From Glandiceps talaboti (taxonomy: Eukaryota; Hemichordata; Enteropneusta; Spengelidae): a DNA stretch of 64,000 nt. Both the position numbers and the translations under genes were made by a program. The stretch lies in assembly GCF_964340395.1 (NCBI RefSeq), contig NC_135558.1, positions 4,947,501 through 5,011,500 on the forward strand. The letters are read 5' to 3'. Under the pieces are notes generated by a model that was given only the letters and a program-made list of their open reading frames with translations, was not told the origin of the DNA and did no database searches. Positions within the stretch are counted from its first letter, which is position 1; each line of letters begins with the position of its first letter. This document shows, piece after piece, positions 18,921 to 30,935 of this stretch.

Positions 18921-21900
18921 GTGAGGTGACCGTGAGCAACGGGTAATGACTCTGCACATTCAAAACATCGTACTGATGCAAGAAAGTTGAAAAAAGTTGT
19001 GAGATGTATAGCAACATTGACAGTTTCAAAATAACAAATGTAATTTTTTAAAGTATTCAACCACACTAATCATTCACAATTGATGACTTTATTAAGTGAT
19101 TTTCTTGTACATAATATTTTGTACAGAAATGATTCCGTACTGCAGCCAGTATAAAAACAAAAGAAAAAAAAAGAAAAGGAAGGGTTTGAACTTTGATACA
19201 TATATGTGTAGTACTAGTGTAGACTCGGACAAATGTGAAAGCCTTCCAATGTTATTATATATGTATATAGATATAAATTGAGCCATACAAACTTGTTTGT
19301 TTTGAATTTGAAAAACATCTTTGTTTTTCTTCAATGACTTATGATTATTAGTCCATGCAGATGATTAGCATTGTTGGTTGCAAAGGAAATGATACTGTTT
19401 ATATATCATTTTGAGTAATATCCTTTGGTTGTTTGTACATAGAGATGAAGCTGAAGTTAGTCGAGATGTTCTTAAAAGATTATTTGAAGCTATGGAACCT
19501 TCAGTCGTGATATCACAGTATAATGATCAATTGTCAGATGGTTTGAAAAGTCCATCTGACCCAGTCAAGGAATTCTCACTTGCACAGGTAATTCAGCTAC
19601 ATTTTTAGTATCTTCTTCACATTTTAAGTCTGGAAATTAATAGCTTTTGAAGGTAATTACTTTTCAAATTAAGTGACTTTTATCACATCTATACCATATA
19701 TTTCTTGAAAATGATCCCTTTGTAGTAATTGTACTTGTATTGTGCATGTTTAAAGACTATGTCATGCACCCAGTGTGTTATTCTGAAGGTTTGATTTTAT
19801 TACAGTAACTACTGTAATGTATTGTACATTCTTGGCTCGTCCTTGTTATGGTCACACTATCACAACCCTACATACCTGTGCTTCAGATAGTGAGATCCTG
19901 ACAAGTCTCTGCTCTGGGCTATCATAATGGTATGCTATGTAATTCACTTGTGACCAAAGCTTTGGTTTACTAAGATCGATACAAACTAAAACTATTGTCA
20001 CAGCATGTCGACACAACAGTGATAAGCTATTGAGTGGACATGGTTTAATTATAGTCTCAGCCAGTGTGCCCTCTAATGGGAGCCAAATTTTGTTGTTGTG
20101 GGTGTAGAAACAGAGACTGGTAATTTAATCAACTTCATTTGCATTTTGAATCTTCCACCAGGTGTTGAGATGTGTAGAAACAGACACTGGTGGAATTGAT
20201 ATTTCAATCAACTTAATTTGCATTTTGAATCTTCCACCAGGTGTTGAGATGTGTAGAAACAGACACTGGTGGAATTGATATTTCAATCAACTTGATTTAC
20301 ATTTTGAATCTTCCACCAGGTATTGAGATGTGTAGAAACAGACACTGGTTCAAGACAGATATTGACTTCATCAGTAGATGTAATATACCAATGTATACAT
20401 TGTATTGGAGATGAAGAAATCAGTATTGCTAAGGAAGCTATCCAAATACTGACATGTCTTGGCAAATCACAGGCTGGACTAGAGTTTCTATTTCAACAAA
20501 GTGTCATTAAAGAATTGAGAAAAGTCATGGAGATCAACGATACTGTTAGGTACAGGATGTATGAGGTAAGGCATGTATAAAAATGTACTTTATTGATGTA
20601 AAAGCAGCAAATCAAATTCAGAAATTGATGTATGGTTACCACTTGTGCAGCACGCTTGGGTTAAAATAAGAGGAAACCAGAGTACCAGGGGAAAACCTGC
20701 ATTGTTCAATAAGATCAAACTGATCATCACCCATCTTACAATACAGATCTGGGAAACTTTTAATTAAACCCAGCTAATACTGGTCGGGTCGAACCCAGAC
20801 TGGAGACTGATAAGAGATGTATGAATTAACTCAATAATTTTATAATGTGTTAATCCAAAAATAAAATTTTAGAAATTGCAGTACAGTCACTACTTGTTCA
20901 GTCACCTAAGTGCTAAAGCAGGAGGAAACCGGATTACCCGAAAACTAGCTGCAATAATTGTAGCGTTTGATGTGATTTTGAGGGCTTTTTCGTCTGTTTT
21001 TGTGCCTTTTTTCGTTCCACCGTTTAACCCGAATCGAACGCTACAATTCCTCTAATGCAAATGCAAATAGATGAGACCACATTGAAAACGTGAGCAAGGA
21101 GTCAGCGTACTACCCGTTTCAAAATGCTGCACGCCTTGCTACATTTTCCGATTTTGACGGAATTGGGGTACCTCTGAACACTTCTTTGGACTTGAAGGCT
21201 CCATAATTAATGTTGGCGTTAGGAAATGTCCGATATTTTGCCAGGTAAGGCGTAATTTAGCAGAAAAGTCCGCCCAACTTTGCAATTCAGATCTGAATTG
21301 CTTCCGTCTATTAAGTTGCATTAATTTTGCATTAGAGGAATTGTAGCGTTTGATTCAGGTTAAACGTCGGAACGAAAAAAGGCACAAAAATAGACGAAAA
21401 AGCCCTCAAAATCACATCAAACGCTACAATTATTGCAGCTACCCGAAAACCTGCTTTGTTTGTAAGGGTCAAACTGAGCATAACCTTTCTTATATACAGA
21501 TCTGGTTAATTTGAAATGAAACCCAATGTAGATCACACTGTTTAGAAAGGCACAAGTTATCAGCTTGGTTACTGACAATCCTATTTTTTAAAACTTGTGT
21601 TTTACATGAAAAGGTCACGTGTACAATGTAGATCATGTCATTTTGCCAACTTTTTTGTTTCTTATTGTCTTGAAATTTGCAGTCACCTGTTGATTGTTAA
21701 TCAAACAGATTTCGTAAATGATTAAATTTTGCACTGTTATAATTTGAGTTCAAATGTGTCTCAGAATTTCTTAGATAAAGAAGACATTTATTTCACGTAC
21801 ATTTGTGTAATTGCCATGGTTACAACTATTATCAAACATACAAAAAAATGAATGTTTTCATTCTCAATCTGTGTAATGAACATTGTGTATTATTTATACC

Positions 21901-24322
21901 ATTTTTATGATTTACTTACATTTTAGTTAATTGTGAACATAATTCAACTATCATCCCAGGCCTTGGAATACTGTAGTAATTCCGGACTTATAGATCAGTT
22001 GATGTTAGAACTTGAAGGAGATGATATCCTGGTCCAAGTCAACTGTATTGAAATGTTAACCCACATTACAAACTGTCAGCATGGCTTGCATTATTTAGAC
22101 CAGCATGGAATCATGACTAAACTTGAAACTATGATGACATCAAGTGAAGGCAATCCATTAATCAATTTTTTAATGCCAGGTAAGTAGAAGTTTATAACAA
22201 TTTACTAGAATGTACTCCTAAGATAATCATTTTCTTTTACTTGATCTAGACCAACAAATCCTGTTAACCCTGATGGCATTCAGTGAAAGTGAAACACTAG
22301 TGAAAATTTATATCCAGGCATATTTGACCATCACAAAACAGAGACGGAGGGCGATACAAATTTCCAGGCATCTATCACCCCTTATTAAGCTCACATGTCT
22401 GTATGGTCAGATGTTCTGAATAATGGGTCAATCTGTTGACAAAAAATGGAAGTATGCAGTCAAAATTTCACAAACTAATTTTCAAGTATGTGTTTGGAAC
22501 CAAAAACTGACATATAAATTTTCCTTCATAAACTAAGAAACTTTTTAATGCCAGGTCAGTTACTATGAAATATTGCTAGAATGTACTAAGTCTAGTGAGA
22601 TATTCCATCCTTTTATTTAAGGTCCATAACAGATTAGGATAATTACAATTTAGGTATAAAAAAGGGAAGCTGGCAGGGCTATAAAGAAAGTTAGTCCTTG
22701 AGAAAAAAAATCCTTTATGGTTTTATTGTTCCGCCATGCTGTTCTATACAAGTGTTGAAAGTTGAAGCCCTAACAAGACTTTCCAACTAGATGATATTAT
22801 AATTGGGGTATCATATCTTTTCAATACTGTACAGGTCTTATCAAGTTTTTTGGCAATGTTGCCAGGTATGAACCAAGTGAAGTGTTTGAGAAATATCCAA
22901 TGTTTACTGGTATAATCTTCAGTCTGATTTCAAGTACTGACCCAGCTCAGAAGGGCGTTGTCTTGGATACGGTAGGACTAGTTGGAAGTACTGTGGCAGG
23001 AAAGTTAGTGTTGAACAAACAAGGTGAGAAGATAACTGAAATGATGATTAGTAAAAAACTTGGTAAAGCATTGATTAAAACAGACCATTCAAGTAAATAT
23101 GTGGATTCTTTTGTCAATGTGTATAAGGCTTTGTCAGCATTTGGAAGTGAGAAAACTAAATTATGAAATAGTTTATGATTTAAAAATAATATTCGAAATT
23201 TGACTTTTAGGCCATTCACATTTTGTTCTAAAATAAAATTATTGAGCACAGGACCAGGTGCATTGCCATAAAACAATAACTTTGAATATCATATTGAAAT
23301 GATAAAAATGCTGCTGGTTTACATATGTAAGTGATTTTAACACTTTTCAAATTCCTGTTTTGTAACAGTAGCATTCCTGTTTGTCATTCTTATACACACA
23401 GGGCAAGCTATGGAAGATGCTGTCAGAGAATTAGGATCAGCTATTCAACAACCTCCAACTGAGATGAGAGTCAGGGCAATATCTGCTGTTTCATATTTAC
23501 TTCATATTGAGGTAGGCATAACAGTCTACATTATAATATGACAGAGTTCCATTCTGTGAGTGCTAGTGTGGTGTACCTGGGGTATTTGCATGGTTTCTTG
23601 GGAGGTTCTCTGTAACCTTACTTTCACACTTCTTGAAATAATGTCCACACAATACTGAGACAATCAGTGTGCACAAAGAACAAGCTCTTACATTGTTCAT
23701 TACCCATAATGCCTCACCTCAGTGTACATCAGCCCTCTTCTAAGCCAGATCTGCCAATTTCATTACACTATTTCAGAGAGGTTGAGCTAAGCAGGATTGG
23801 TGAAAAGGACTTTCCTTGGTCCACTAAACATAGAGAAGTACATGCAGCTAAGATCAAAACAAATCTTCCCTTTGTTCATATTTTATGAAACTCTGTGTGT
23901 TTTTTTTCTCTCTCTCTCTGTAGATGTCAGAGCAGACAGAAGACATATTATCCCTGACAGAGAAATGGTTCCAGCAACTTAGTTCCAAACCCATGGATGT
24001 AATCATGTCTCTGTGTAAACAACCATTCCTTGAGATCAGATGTGGTGCATTCAATATGCTAGAGAGTATTGCTAATCAAACCTGGGCCCAAAGACAAATG
24101 AATGAACACCCCGCGTTTGCAGAGTACCTACTGGATAGGTCTACAGAACATGAAAAATCTGGCAAAGAAATGAAATACAGCATTGTGAAAGCTTTAGTAG
24201 AATCGAGTACAACGGGTGAAGTGTTTGGAAGGCCATATTTACTAAGACTTAAGGAGTACCTTCGAGAAGGGCCATTCTATGTCAGGGTTCAATCAGAAGT
24301 TGCCATGGAAGGAAGTACATGA
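18745..24322 (+). CDS. PSMD5 (26S proteasome regulatory subunit 5, S5b), whole gene
   Basis: Seven coding exons: 18745-18920, 19443-19587, 20320-20565, 21927-22179, 22835-23023, 23402-23511 and 23924-24322. They sum to 1518 nt, giving 505 aa against about 504 in human, with every junction GT-AG and in phase. PSMD5/S5b (yeast relative Hsm3) is a HEAT/ARM-like helical repeat protein. It binds the ATPase Rpt1/PSMC2 and chaperones assembly of the 19S base, then leaves before the mature 26S proteasome forms. Landmarks shared with the vertebrate protein include VRYRMYE (end exon 3), CIEM (exon 4), KFFGN and DTVGLVGS (exon 5), ANQTWAQ and FYVR (exon 7). The start is the first in-frame ATG, with A at -3 and G at +4. 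Identification is firm. Oddities are a 79-bp duplication at the exon 3 acceptor and a possible read-through isoform at exon 5. Confidence 0.95.
19443..19587 (+). CDS. PSMD5 coding exon 2
   Basis: The acceptor is TTTGTACATAG and the donor CAG|GTAATT. It completes an Arg codon split with exon 1 and encodes DEAEVSRDVL through FSLAQ, matching the human segment that ends in a similar TLSQ. Confidence 0.92.
20101..20360 (+). repeat. 79-bp tandem duplication of the PSMD5 exon 3 acceptor region
   Basis: The block CTTCCACCAGGTGTTGAGAT occurs with its surroundings at 20161, 20240 and 20319 (period 79 bp), and a decayed partial copy lies near 20101. Each copy holds the acceptor and about 30 bp of exon 3. 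Only the last copy continues into full coding sequence. Confidence 0.9.
20320..20565 (+). CDS. PSMD5 coding exon 3
   Basis: The acceptor is CTTCCACCAG and the donor GAG|GTAAGG, phase 0 at both ends (82 codons). It encodes VLRCVETDTG through VRYRMYE. The usable acceptor is the last of three near-identical copies. Confidence 0.93.
20946..21439. mobile_element. MITE-like element with about 115-bp terminal inverted repeats
   Basis: The left arm (20948-21064) and right arm (21323-21439) are reverse complements with about five or six differences, starting GCTGCAATAATTGTAGCG. Both ends are flanked by TACCCGAAAAC (20935-20945 and 21440-21450), an 11-bp target-site duplication. Long inverted repeats and a TSD of this size suit a non-autonomous Mutator-like element. 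Each arm is itself bounded by short inverted ATTGTAGCGTTTGAT motifs. No transposase is present. It lies in PSMD5 intron 3. Confidence 0.8.
21927..22179 (+). CDS. PSMD5 coding exon 4
   Basis: The acceptor is ACATTTTAG and the donor CAG|GTAAGT, leaving in phase 1. It encodes LIVNIIQLSS through FLMPG, including CIEMLTHI. Confidence 0.93.
22835..23023 (+). CDS. PSMD5 coding exon 5
   Basis: The acceptor is ACTGTACAG and the donor CAAG|GTGAGA, phase 1 at both ends. It encodes LIKFFGNVAR through LVLNKQ, including DTVGLVGS. The frame stays open beyond the donor to a stop at 23166. Confidence 0.93.
23024..23237 (+). other. Possible read-through terminal extension of PSMD5 exon 5
   Basis: If the exon 5 donor is not used, the frame continues for 47 codons (starting EKITEMMISK) to TGA at 23164-23166. 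AATAAA follows at 23232-23237. The product would be about 383 aa and lack the C-terminal third. This is an inferred isoform with no expression evidence. Confidence 0.35.
23402..23511 (+). CDS. PSMD5 coding exon 6
   Basis: The acceptor is TACACACAG and the donor GAG|GTAGGC. It encodes QAMEDAVREL through SYLLHIE and leaves in phase 0. Confidence 0.92.
23924..24322 (+). CDS. PSMD5 coding exon 7 (terminal)
   Basis: The acceptor follows a CTCTCTCTCTG pyrimidine tract. It encodes MSEQTEDILS through EVAMEGST and a TGA stop. It holds the well conserved ANQTWAQRQM and YLREGPFYVR segments. Confidence 0.95.
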   Translation: MSEQTEDILSLTEKWFQQLSSKPMDVIMSLCKQPFLEIRCGAFNMLESIANQTWAQRQMNEHPAFAEYLLDRSTEHEKSGKEMKYSIVKALVESSTTGEVFGRPYLLRLKEYLREGPFYVRVQSEVAMEGST

Positions 24323-24354
24323 TTGGGTGAATTCTACAGGTGTTGGGATCGAAG

Positions 24355-24482
24355 ACCATAGAATTATCATAAAAGCTTGCTGATTGGTTGATCAGAGGCC
24401 AATAGATTTCAATGTTAAACCATAGGAAAATCATAACAACCTTGCTGATTGGTTGATCGGAGACTAATAGATTTCAAGATCA
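24355..24482 (+). repeat. Two tandem 64-bp copies in the PSMD5 3' UTR
   Basis: The unit starts ACCATAG and contains CTTGCTGATTGGTTGATC and AATAGATTTCAA. It lies between the stop codon and the poly(A) signal. Confidence 0.8.
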
Positions 24483-24607
24483 GACTTCTGCCTCATTCAG
24501 CCTTAAATGGTGCTTGGTACAGAGGGAAACAAATGAACAGTAGGATTGAAAGAACAAATTCGTTGAATTACACTGATTTTTGTAGTTTAAAGCAACCTTG
24601 AGAAGAG

Positions 24608-24613
24608 AATAAA
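24608..24613 (+). promoter_or_regulatory. PSMD5 poly(A) signal
   Basis: A canonical AATAAA 286 bp after the stop codon. It is the first good signal downstream of the last exon. Confidence 0.7.
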
Positions 24614-24743
24614 ATCTGTTTAGTCATGTTACATGTTTATCATGTAATTAAACTAGTGGAGTTGCACTGTTACATAATAGACTAAGTCTTTTATTTTACA
24701 CAGGATGGCTAAGAATGTCAGTGTTTGTCTCCTAAGAGACAGA

Positions 24744-24770
24744 CATACATACATACATACATACATACAT

Positions 24771-24824
<54 letters not shown>

Positions 24825-24842
24825 GTACCTACATACATACGT
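24744..24842. repeat. (CATA)n and (CA)n compound microsatellite
   Basis: About 12 CATA units followed by about 17 CA units and a short CATA tail. Confidence 0.95.
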
Positions 24843-25637
24843 ATGAACATAGGAGTGCACAAGTAATGAGTAGAACAGGCCTGATCAATAAATTCAATCT
24901 TGGATATAAAGACAAGATATGCATACATACATTAATATTGTTATGGACTAAAAATTTAGAGAAGCCAAATAGCGCACAATTAAATACTTTCCCCACAACT
25001 TCCAGTCGAAACAACAAATGGGCAAACATACGACACTACACAAATATCTTATTTAATTCAGTTATATTGAAACAAAATATACTATAATAATGTCTTGAAA
25101 GTGTATTACAGGATTTACAAACTTATAAGCTGAAGTAGTTCACCAAACAGTGTTCTAGATAATAAAATGTTCAGTTCTCAGACTTGACTTGCGACATTTG
25201 ACTGCTGAATATCGTGACTTTTAATCTTACCGGTGGTGCACAAACTTTCACAGAGTACAGAGCCAAGGACGGCGAATTTGTTGAGTGTTGAAGGTGGCTA
25301 AATTGGACAAACTTCAACTCAAGGTTCCTCCGTTGTACCGAACTGTCCGAACTTTTACGCCAATGTCCGAACCATTTTATACCACACGTCAGGGTCCACT
25401 TACTCTCAGCGACGTCTGACTTTACATAAGAACTACATTTCTCCGGACAGCTAAAGTGAAGATGGACCTCCTTTGACGAAACCACTGAGAAAACTTCTAG
25501 AATGAGCCATGGACTGCGTCAACTCCCACCAATTGCAAAACAGCCAATGTGGTGAATACACCTGGCCATTAAAATAATGCATAACAAATGAGACAGGTGG
25601 TTTAAGAAGCAACCAATAAATAATCTTTATCTTTACA

Positions 25638-25756
25638 ACGTACATACATACATATATACATACATACATACATACATACATACATACATTATACATACAT
25701 ACATACATACATACATACATACATACATACATACATACATACGCATGCACGCACGT

Positions 25757-25787
<31 letters not shown>

Positions 25788-25979
25788 TACATACATACAT
25801 GCATACATACATGCAAACATATGCATGTACATACATAAATGCATACACATGCACACGTGCATGCATGCATGCACGCATGCACATACGCACATGCATGCAT
25901 GCATGCATGCATACATACATACATACACACATACACATACATACATACATACATACATACATACATACATACATACATG
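25638..25979. repeat. Large CATA/CATG/CACG compound microsatellite
   Basis: About 340 bp of CATA, CATG, CACG and CA units. Long Met/Tyr/Val/Cys frames on the - strand and His/Thr frames on the + strand are products of the repeat. Confidence 0.95.
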
Positions 25980-28200
25980 ACATAGTGTAGCGGGTGATAC
26001 ATGTATGATGACAACTTGGAAAATTCTGACGAGGATTAGAATTGTGGGTGATATTGTGAAGTTTTGAGAAAAAATGGGATTTGTAAACAAGTCATTGTTA
26101 GGTGTGTGACGGAAATGCAGAAACAAAGGTGTGTACTGTCAGTTGGTCAGTGCAGCACACTCGGCTCAGGTGAAGCAAAGCAGTGGTAATTGAATCGCAG
26201 TATAGTGCTGTCATGAGAAGTCTAACCATAGACTGTGAAGCCCTCTACTGTTTATGGTCCAACCAAACTGACGTAATCCCATGAAGCAACCCCTAGCATT
26301 TACGTCTCATGAATTTATTTCTGTATTTACCTACATTTCCTTCATTTACTGTCACATTTTTTTTTATTTTGTTGTCTGGGGTCTGGGGGTGATCACCCTG
26401 AACAACATAAATAAAAAACACAAACAGCACTAAAGAGGTGGAAATAGTAGTAAATAAAGACATCGAGCCACTTTCACCATGTTAAATTTTAATCAGAATG
26501 GTTGCTTTCTATCAACATTTGCGGCTAAATATGTAAAGACCAATTTTGAGTTTTGTTGTCTACTGAGATACTGATCCCTGAGAAATAATATACAGGTTTC
26601 ATAGATTCTAAACAAATATTTACAAAGAAAAAAACAATTGTATCAGAAGTAATATCTATTAATAACATTCAAATGGCATATATTACTAGCATTGGAGTCA
26701 AATTGTACGGTTTACATAGAAAGTTTGGAGGGGGGGGGGGCATTTTGGAAGATGTGGTCTTTCCTGAGGGGTTACTTTTGGATTAAGTTGTTTGGTCATC
26801 GGAGGGGGGGGGGGGTCAGTTTGAGAAACTCGTGTTCAATTCAACCATAGACAATATTGTCTATGATTCAACTCCAAAACAACGGCAGTGAAAAATAGCC
26901 GTTCTCTATTATTAAACATTGGAGTAATTCCAAGATTAGACGTTTGACGTGGCTGTATACATCAATAGTATGAAATAGACCTAAAAATAGAAAGTGACTG
27001 TGAAATGACAAAGAAAATTACAAACAATAAAACAACACAGACTTAAAAATAGAAAATGAATGTGAAATGACAAAGACACGACAAACAATAAAACATTAAA
27101 CAACACAGAGATGCAATGTACATACTGGGAAAATCTCTATTTACAGGAAAACTGACTTGGAATTTTTTTCATTTTAATAGGCTTAGCCGTTACAGCCTGG
27201 GTTGAAGACATCCGCAACGTAATTTTTACATCTATTTTACACTATTAGTTTGGATTGGGACTGGTTTGTTGTTTGAAAAAACAAACATATATTTGAGTGG
27301 TTGACCGTTCGTTCACATAATATAACAGGAAATACAGTTTGTTTCAAAGACCATGACATACTCTGACCTATCGTAGATGGCGTTATCTGTAGCCGGGACT
27401 TTGTTAGGGATTTCCCCTAGCCTAATTTGCATAACTACTCTAGCGCAATCCGGTCCAACGGCCAACCTGACAGCCATAGCGACTGCTCTAAGCAGGTTTT
27501 GTCACTATCTTTGAAGCTATGAGTCGCAGAGAGGTACAGCAATAGCTTATTGTCTGTACCGGAAATGCAGAAAGATGCCATGAAGTTAATTTCTTCCCAG
27601 AAAACATAAAATCTGGTAAGTTTTACTTTGAGTGTGCATGCACTGATGCCCAGTGATGGCGTGCACAAATGTTTGAACAACGGACAACTTCGAATTGTGT
27701 GTTGCGCAGTTGCGTCAAATGTTCAAGTGTGTGACCATGTTGCAGTTTAAACATCACTAGACACTTTAATTCGAACTCCTTGCGGGAAATATGGGGTAAA
27801 TTGACATTTATTGTATGTTTGTGTCTTCATAGACAATCTCTCCATGGCAGACATTCGTCATTTCCGCATAGAATTTTCCCTTTCCCACAATACAATGCGA
27901 CTTAAAGCATTGACATTGTAAACAAATGGGTGTTAGAACCCGTATTATACGTAATTCCTGGTATTGTAGTATTGTCTTGACACAAAATGACACCATGGCA
28001 TGTTTCCCTTTCGAAAGTATGTTTGTAAAAGCCTCTATTCTATCGATTGAAAATCTGGGTACTTCAGTTACAAGTCTGTTTACAAAATTTGATAATGCAG
28101 CCGGCCATATATGGCAACAGTGATTTATAATACATCATGTATGATGTAGTAATGCTCAAAGTATTTGTATATCACAAACTATGGAGTTACTACCTCAACA
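25980..28200. other. Gene-less stretch between PSMD5 and Roquin
   Basis: No coding exon was recognised. A donor-like CTG|GTAAGT at about 27616, in a somewhat GC-richer patch (27.35-27.95 kb), could belong to a Roquin 5' UTR exon; this is a guess. Short palindromes occur, for example CATAGACAATATTGTCTATG near 26846. Two G-runs lie at about 26730 and 26805. Confidence 0.3.
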
Positions 28201-28209
28201 AAGAACAAA

Positions 28210-28210
<1 letters not shown>

Positions 28211-28248
<38 letters not shown>
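28211..28248. repeat. (TA)n microsatellite
   Basis: About 19 TA units. Confidence 0.95.
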
Positions 28249-28249
<1 letters not shown>

Positions 28250-28781
28250 CATTTAGATAGTTCATGATATGTATTAGTAGTATGGATCGGGTCGGGTCAG
28301 GTCGGGTCGGTCCTAATAATAACTGCCCGAGAGAACAAATAGACTGTCAAGGTAAAACCAAGAGTTGAAATACTGTTATAAGTTGATATCTAAATAAAAT
28401 CATAAACAATATATATATTGACCTAAAGCAGAATAATTTGTGGGCCAGATTGCTGTTTTTCGGTCACAGAATAACTCGGCAGTGTATGCACTTGTATGGC
28501 TTCGGACTTGAGTTGATCACTTGGGACTTTTATATTATTTGTTTGAGGCAAGACTGGCCACTTGCATGCATTTTAGACTATATTTGAAAAAAGAAGAAGA
28601 AATGATCTGTAAATGTTTCAGTTGCTCCTATGCATTTTAAATCGACTTGTGACAGTGAGTTTACAGCTATTTTTTTCGACCTGACCATGGTTGAGAACTT
28701 GAGATTGGCAAACCTGATGTATTGAATCTGTGTAACTAGTGTTGTGGAAAAGTTTCAGTACTTAAAAAACAGAGTAAGTGG

Positions 28782-29068
28782 GGTAAAAAAAAATTTGATT
28801 TTCTTTTTTTTTTCATGATGTTCGAGTGTCTAGTTCAGGTAGTTATGTTTGCCATTGTTTTCTTCCCATCAGATTACAGTCATTACACATTTTTATATTG
28901 TCTTTTTAAGTTGATGTCAGTCTTTGCATCCACTATTTCTCGTGGGACTTCACAATTTTCGCCATTTTATTATATATTTTCTTGAATATGTAAAAAAAAA
29001 AGTTTAGGTTCAGCTTTGAAAAATTACGTGGGGGGGTCAAGTAACTGAAACCAAAGAATTTTATTTTA
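28782..29068. mobile_element. MITE-like dispersed element, copy A
   Basis: Shares GAGTGTCTAGTTCAGGT, CTTTTTAAGTTGATGTCAGT and TTGAATATGTAAAA blocks, in order and orientation, with 36518-36897. The ends are A/T tracts next to a GGTTC / GAAACC inverted motif. No coding sequence is present. Confidence 0.65.
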
Positions 29069-29069
29069 G

Positions 29070-30720
29070 ACCTAACGGACTACTAATATTATAAAACTAT
29101 CAAAGCATACTTTCATTTTGCACTTTATTGAAATGACCAAAATATTCATTTTAGAACAAATGCTTTTAATGTCCCAGCTAAAGTCAAGTGGTAATACCAC
29201 TTAAGTAAAAACATGAATAATTAGGAATTTTCTAAATAATTTAAATAAGGAATGAGTAAATGTATGAATACAATGACAGTCTATTTAGCCATAAAGACCC
29301 TGTCAGATGGTAATACTCAGCGTATACCTGTACTTTGTACTGTAAAAATTGAAGTGAAAATGAAAGGAAAATCGTACACAATGTGTAGATTTTTACAAGA
29401 CAGGTTTAGAAATACAGAGGTCTTTTGACATTGTTTTGTAGTGTGATGAACATAAAATACCAGTAGTTGATGAAATTAAAGAAATAACAACATTGGCAAG
29501 GTTTGCTTATTTGCATAAGACTTTTCTATTTGTAGCGATTTGCATAATAATAGATTTAGGTTGTCTGTGACCTGACCTGTACATCATGGTGTACATGTGT
29601 GTACATGGTGTGTGTGTGTCTACTCTATATGAAGCCATGAGTCATTACGCAAAAGGTGAAACTTTATTTAAAAGATGCATGTGTTGCAATTCAGCATTTC
29701 TATTGCTGATCATTCAGTGTTCACTTGCTTTGTGTGTGAACATTTACATTAAAGTGAAGCCAGGCCATATTCGTTGTAGGTAAGGACTGTTTCAGTATTT
29801 GCTTGTATGAAATATTTCTCATGTGTGAGTATTTTAGTATCCACTGTAAGTTAAGTTTAAAGTTATTTTATTTGAAAAGTTGTTCATACTAGTAAAGTTT
29901 ATGTACATTTCTGTCAGTGCCAGATTTAGTTCTCTTGACATGAGTACATGACAGTCATTTATTTGAAAAAAAGGGCTAGTTTCTTTGCAGTCCTTCTTTC
30001 AAAACAGTCAGTTGGTTAATTTTGTATGCCCTCTTAAAGTCAGTTTGAGGCTTTTAGCAAAGGTCAATGTCAAACTGTCAAGTCAACATTTTATGTGTAT
30101 GTAAATTGTAAATGTAATATGAAAACCACATTTAGTTTTTATTCCAACTATTTCATATAATATTAGTTGCTGTATGCCAATAATTATGAATATGCACATA
30201 ACATTAATTGAAAAAATGTAAGATATACTCAGCTGTAAACCTAGTTATTTTCACAACTAGAAAATTTGACGATTTTATAGTCTTCAGTTAGTTCTCAAAG
30301 ATTAAATTTTACTGAATAGGAGACTGGTACATCGTGTTCATGTACAACAAGGCATTTTAATAGTCAGTGCTTATTGTTGTGCTTTTGTTCCCAGTAAAAT
30401 AAGCGAAAATAAACCTTCTGCAAAAATTTCCTGGTTTACAGTATGGACCATAGAGTTGATATGTTTTCAACTACTGGTATATTGTACAATGTACATTCAA
30501 TCATAGACCCTTACACCCTTTCATGTAGGGACTATGATTCAATGCCCATTGTGCTTTGCTACAACAATGCCATCGTGCCACTGAGGACAATATAAATTGT
30601 CAAGTGATAACTAGTCATTGGGTACCGTTATAACCACCAAACACATGTACGTGTACTATAGACAATTCCTGGATAAAATTTGTCAATACTATTTTAATAG
30701 GGTATCTGTACTATCACTGT
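29070..30720. other. Gene-less stretch
   Basis: AT-rich sequence without recognised exons. A small hairpin, AATCATAGACCC / GGGACTATGATT, lies at about 30498-30541. Confidence 0.4.
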
Positions 30721-30726
30721 ACACAG

Positions 30727-30935
30727 TGGTAACCAACAGGATATTATAGTTCCTACAAGGATCAAACCACAAGGACAACAGGATATTATACATTGTAGTT
30801 TTTACAGGGATCAAACCACAAAAGACAACAGGATATCATACATGTAGCTTTTACAGGGATCAAACCACTCATCTAAGACAACAGGGTAGTATACATTGTA
30901 GTTCCCATAAGGATCAAACTACTGAGTGAAGCTAT
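30727..30935. repeat. Four degenerate tandem copies, unit about 57 bp
   Basis: The phrases ACAACAGGATATTATACATT, GTAGTTTTTACAGG and GATCAAACCAC recur four times with small indels. Confidence 0.75.

Noticed and set aside
25171-25485. 104-codon - strand frame between PSMD5 and the large microsatellite
   Set aside because: No recognisable family, no supporting splice sites and no poly(A) signal placed sensibly. Possibly decayed repeat; not called as a gene.
25451-26126. Several overlapping 100-190 codon frames rich in Met, Tyr, Val and Cys
   Set aside because: They all arise from the CATA/CATG/CACG microsatellite and share no conserved part.
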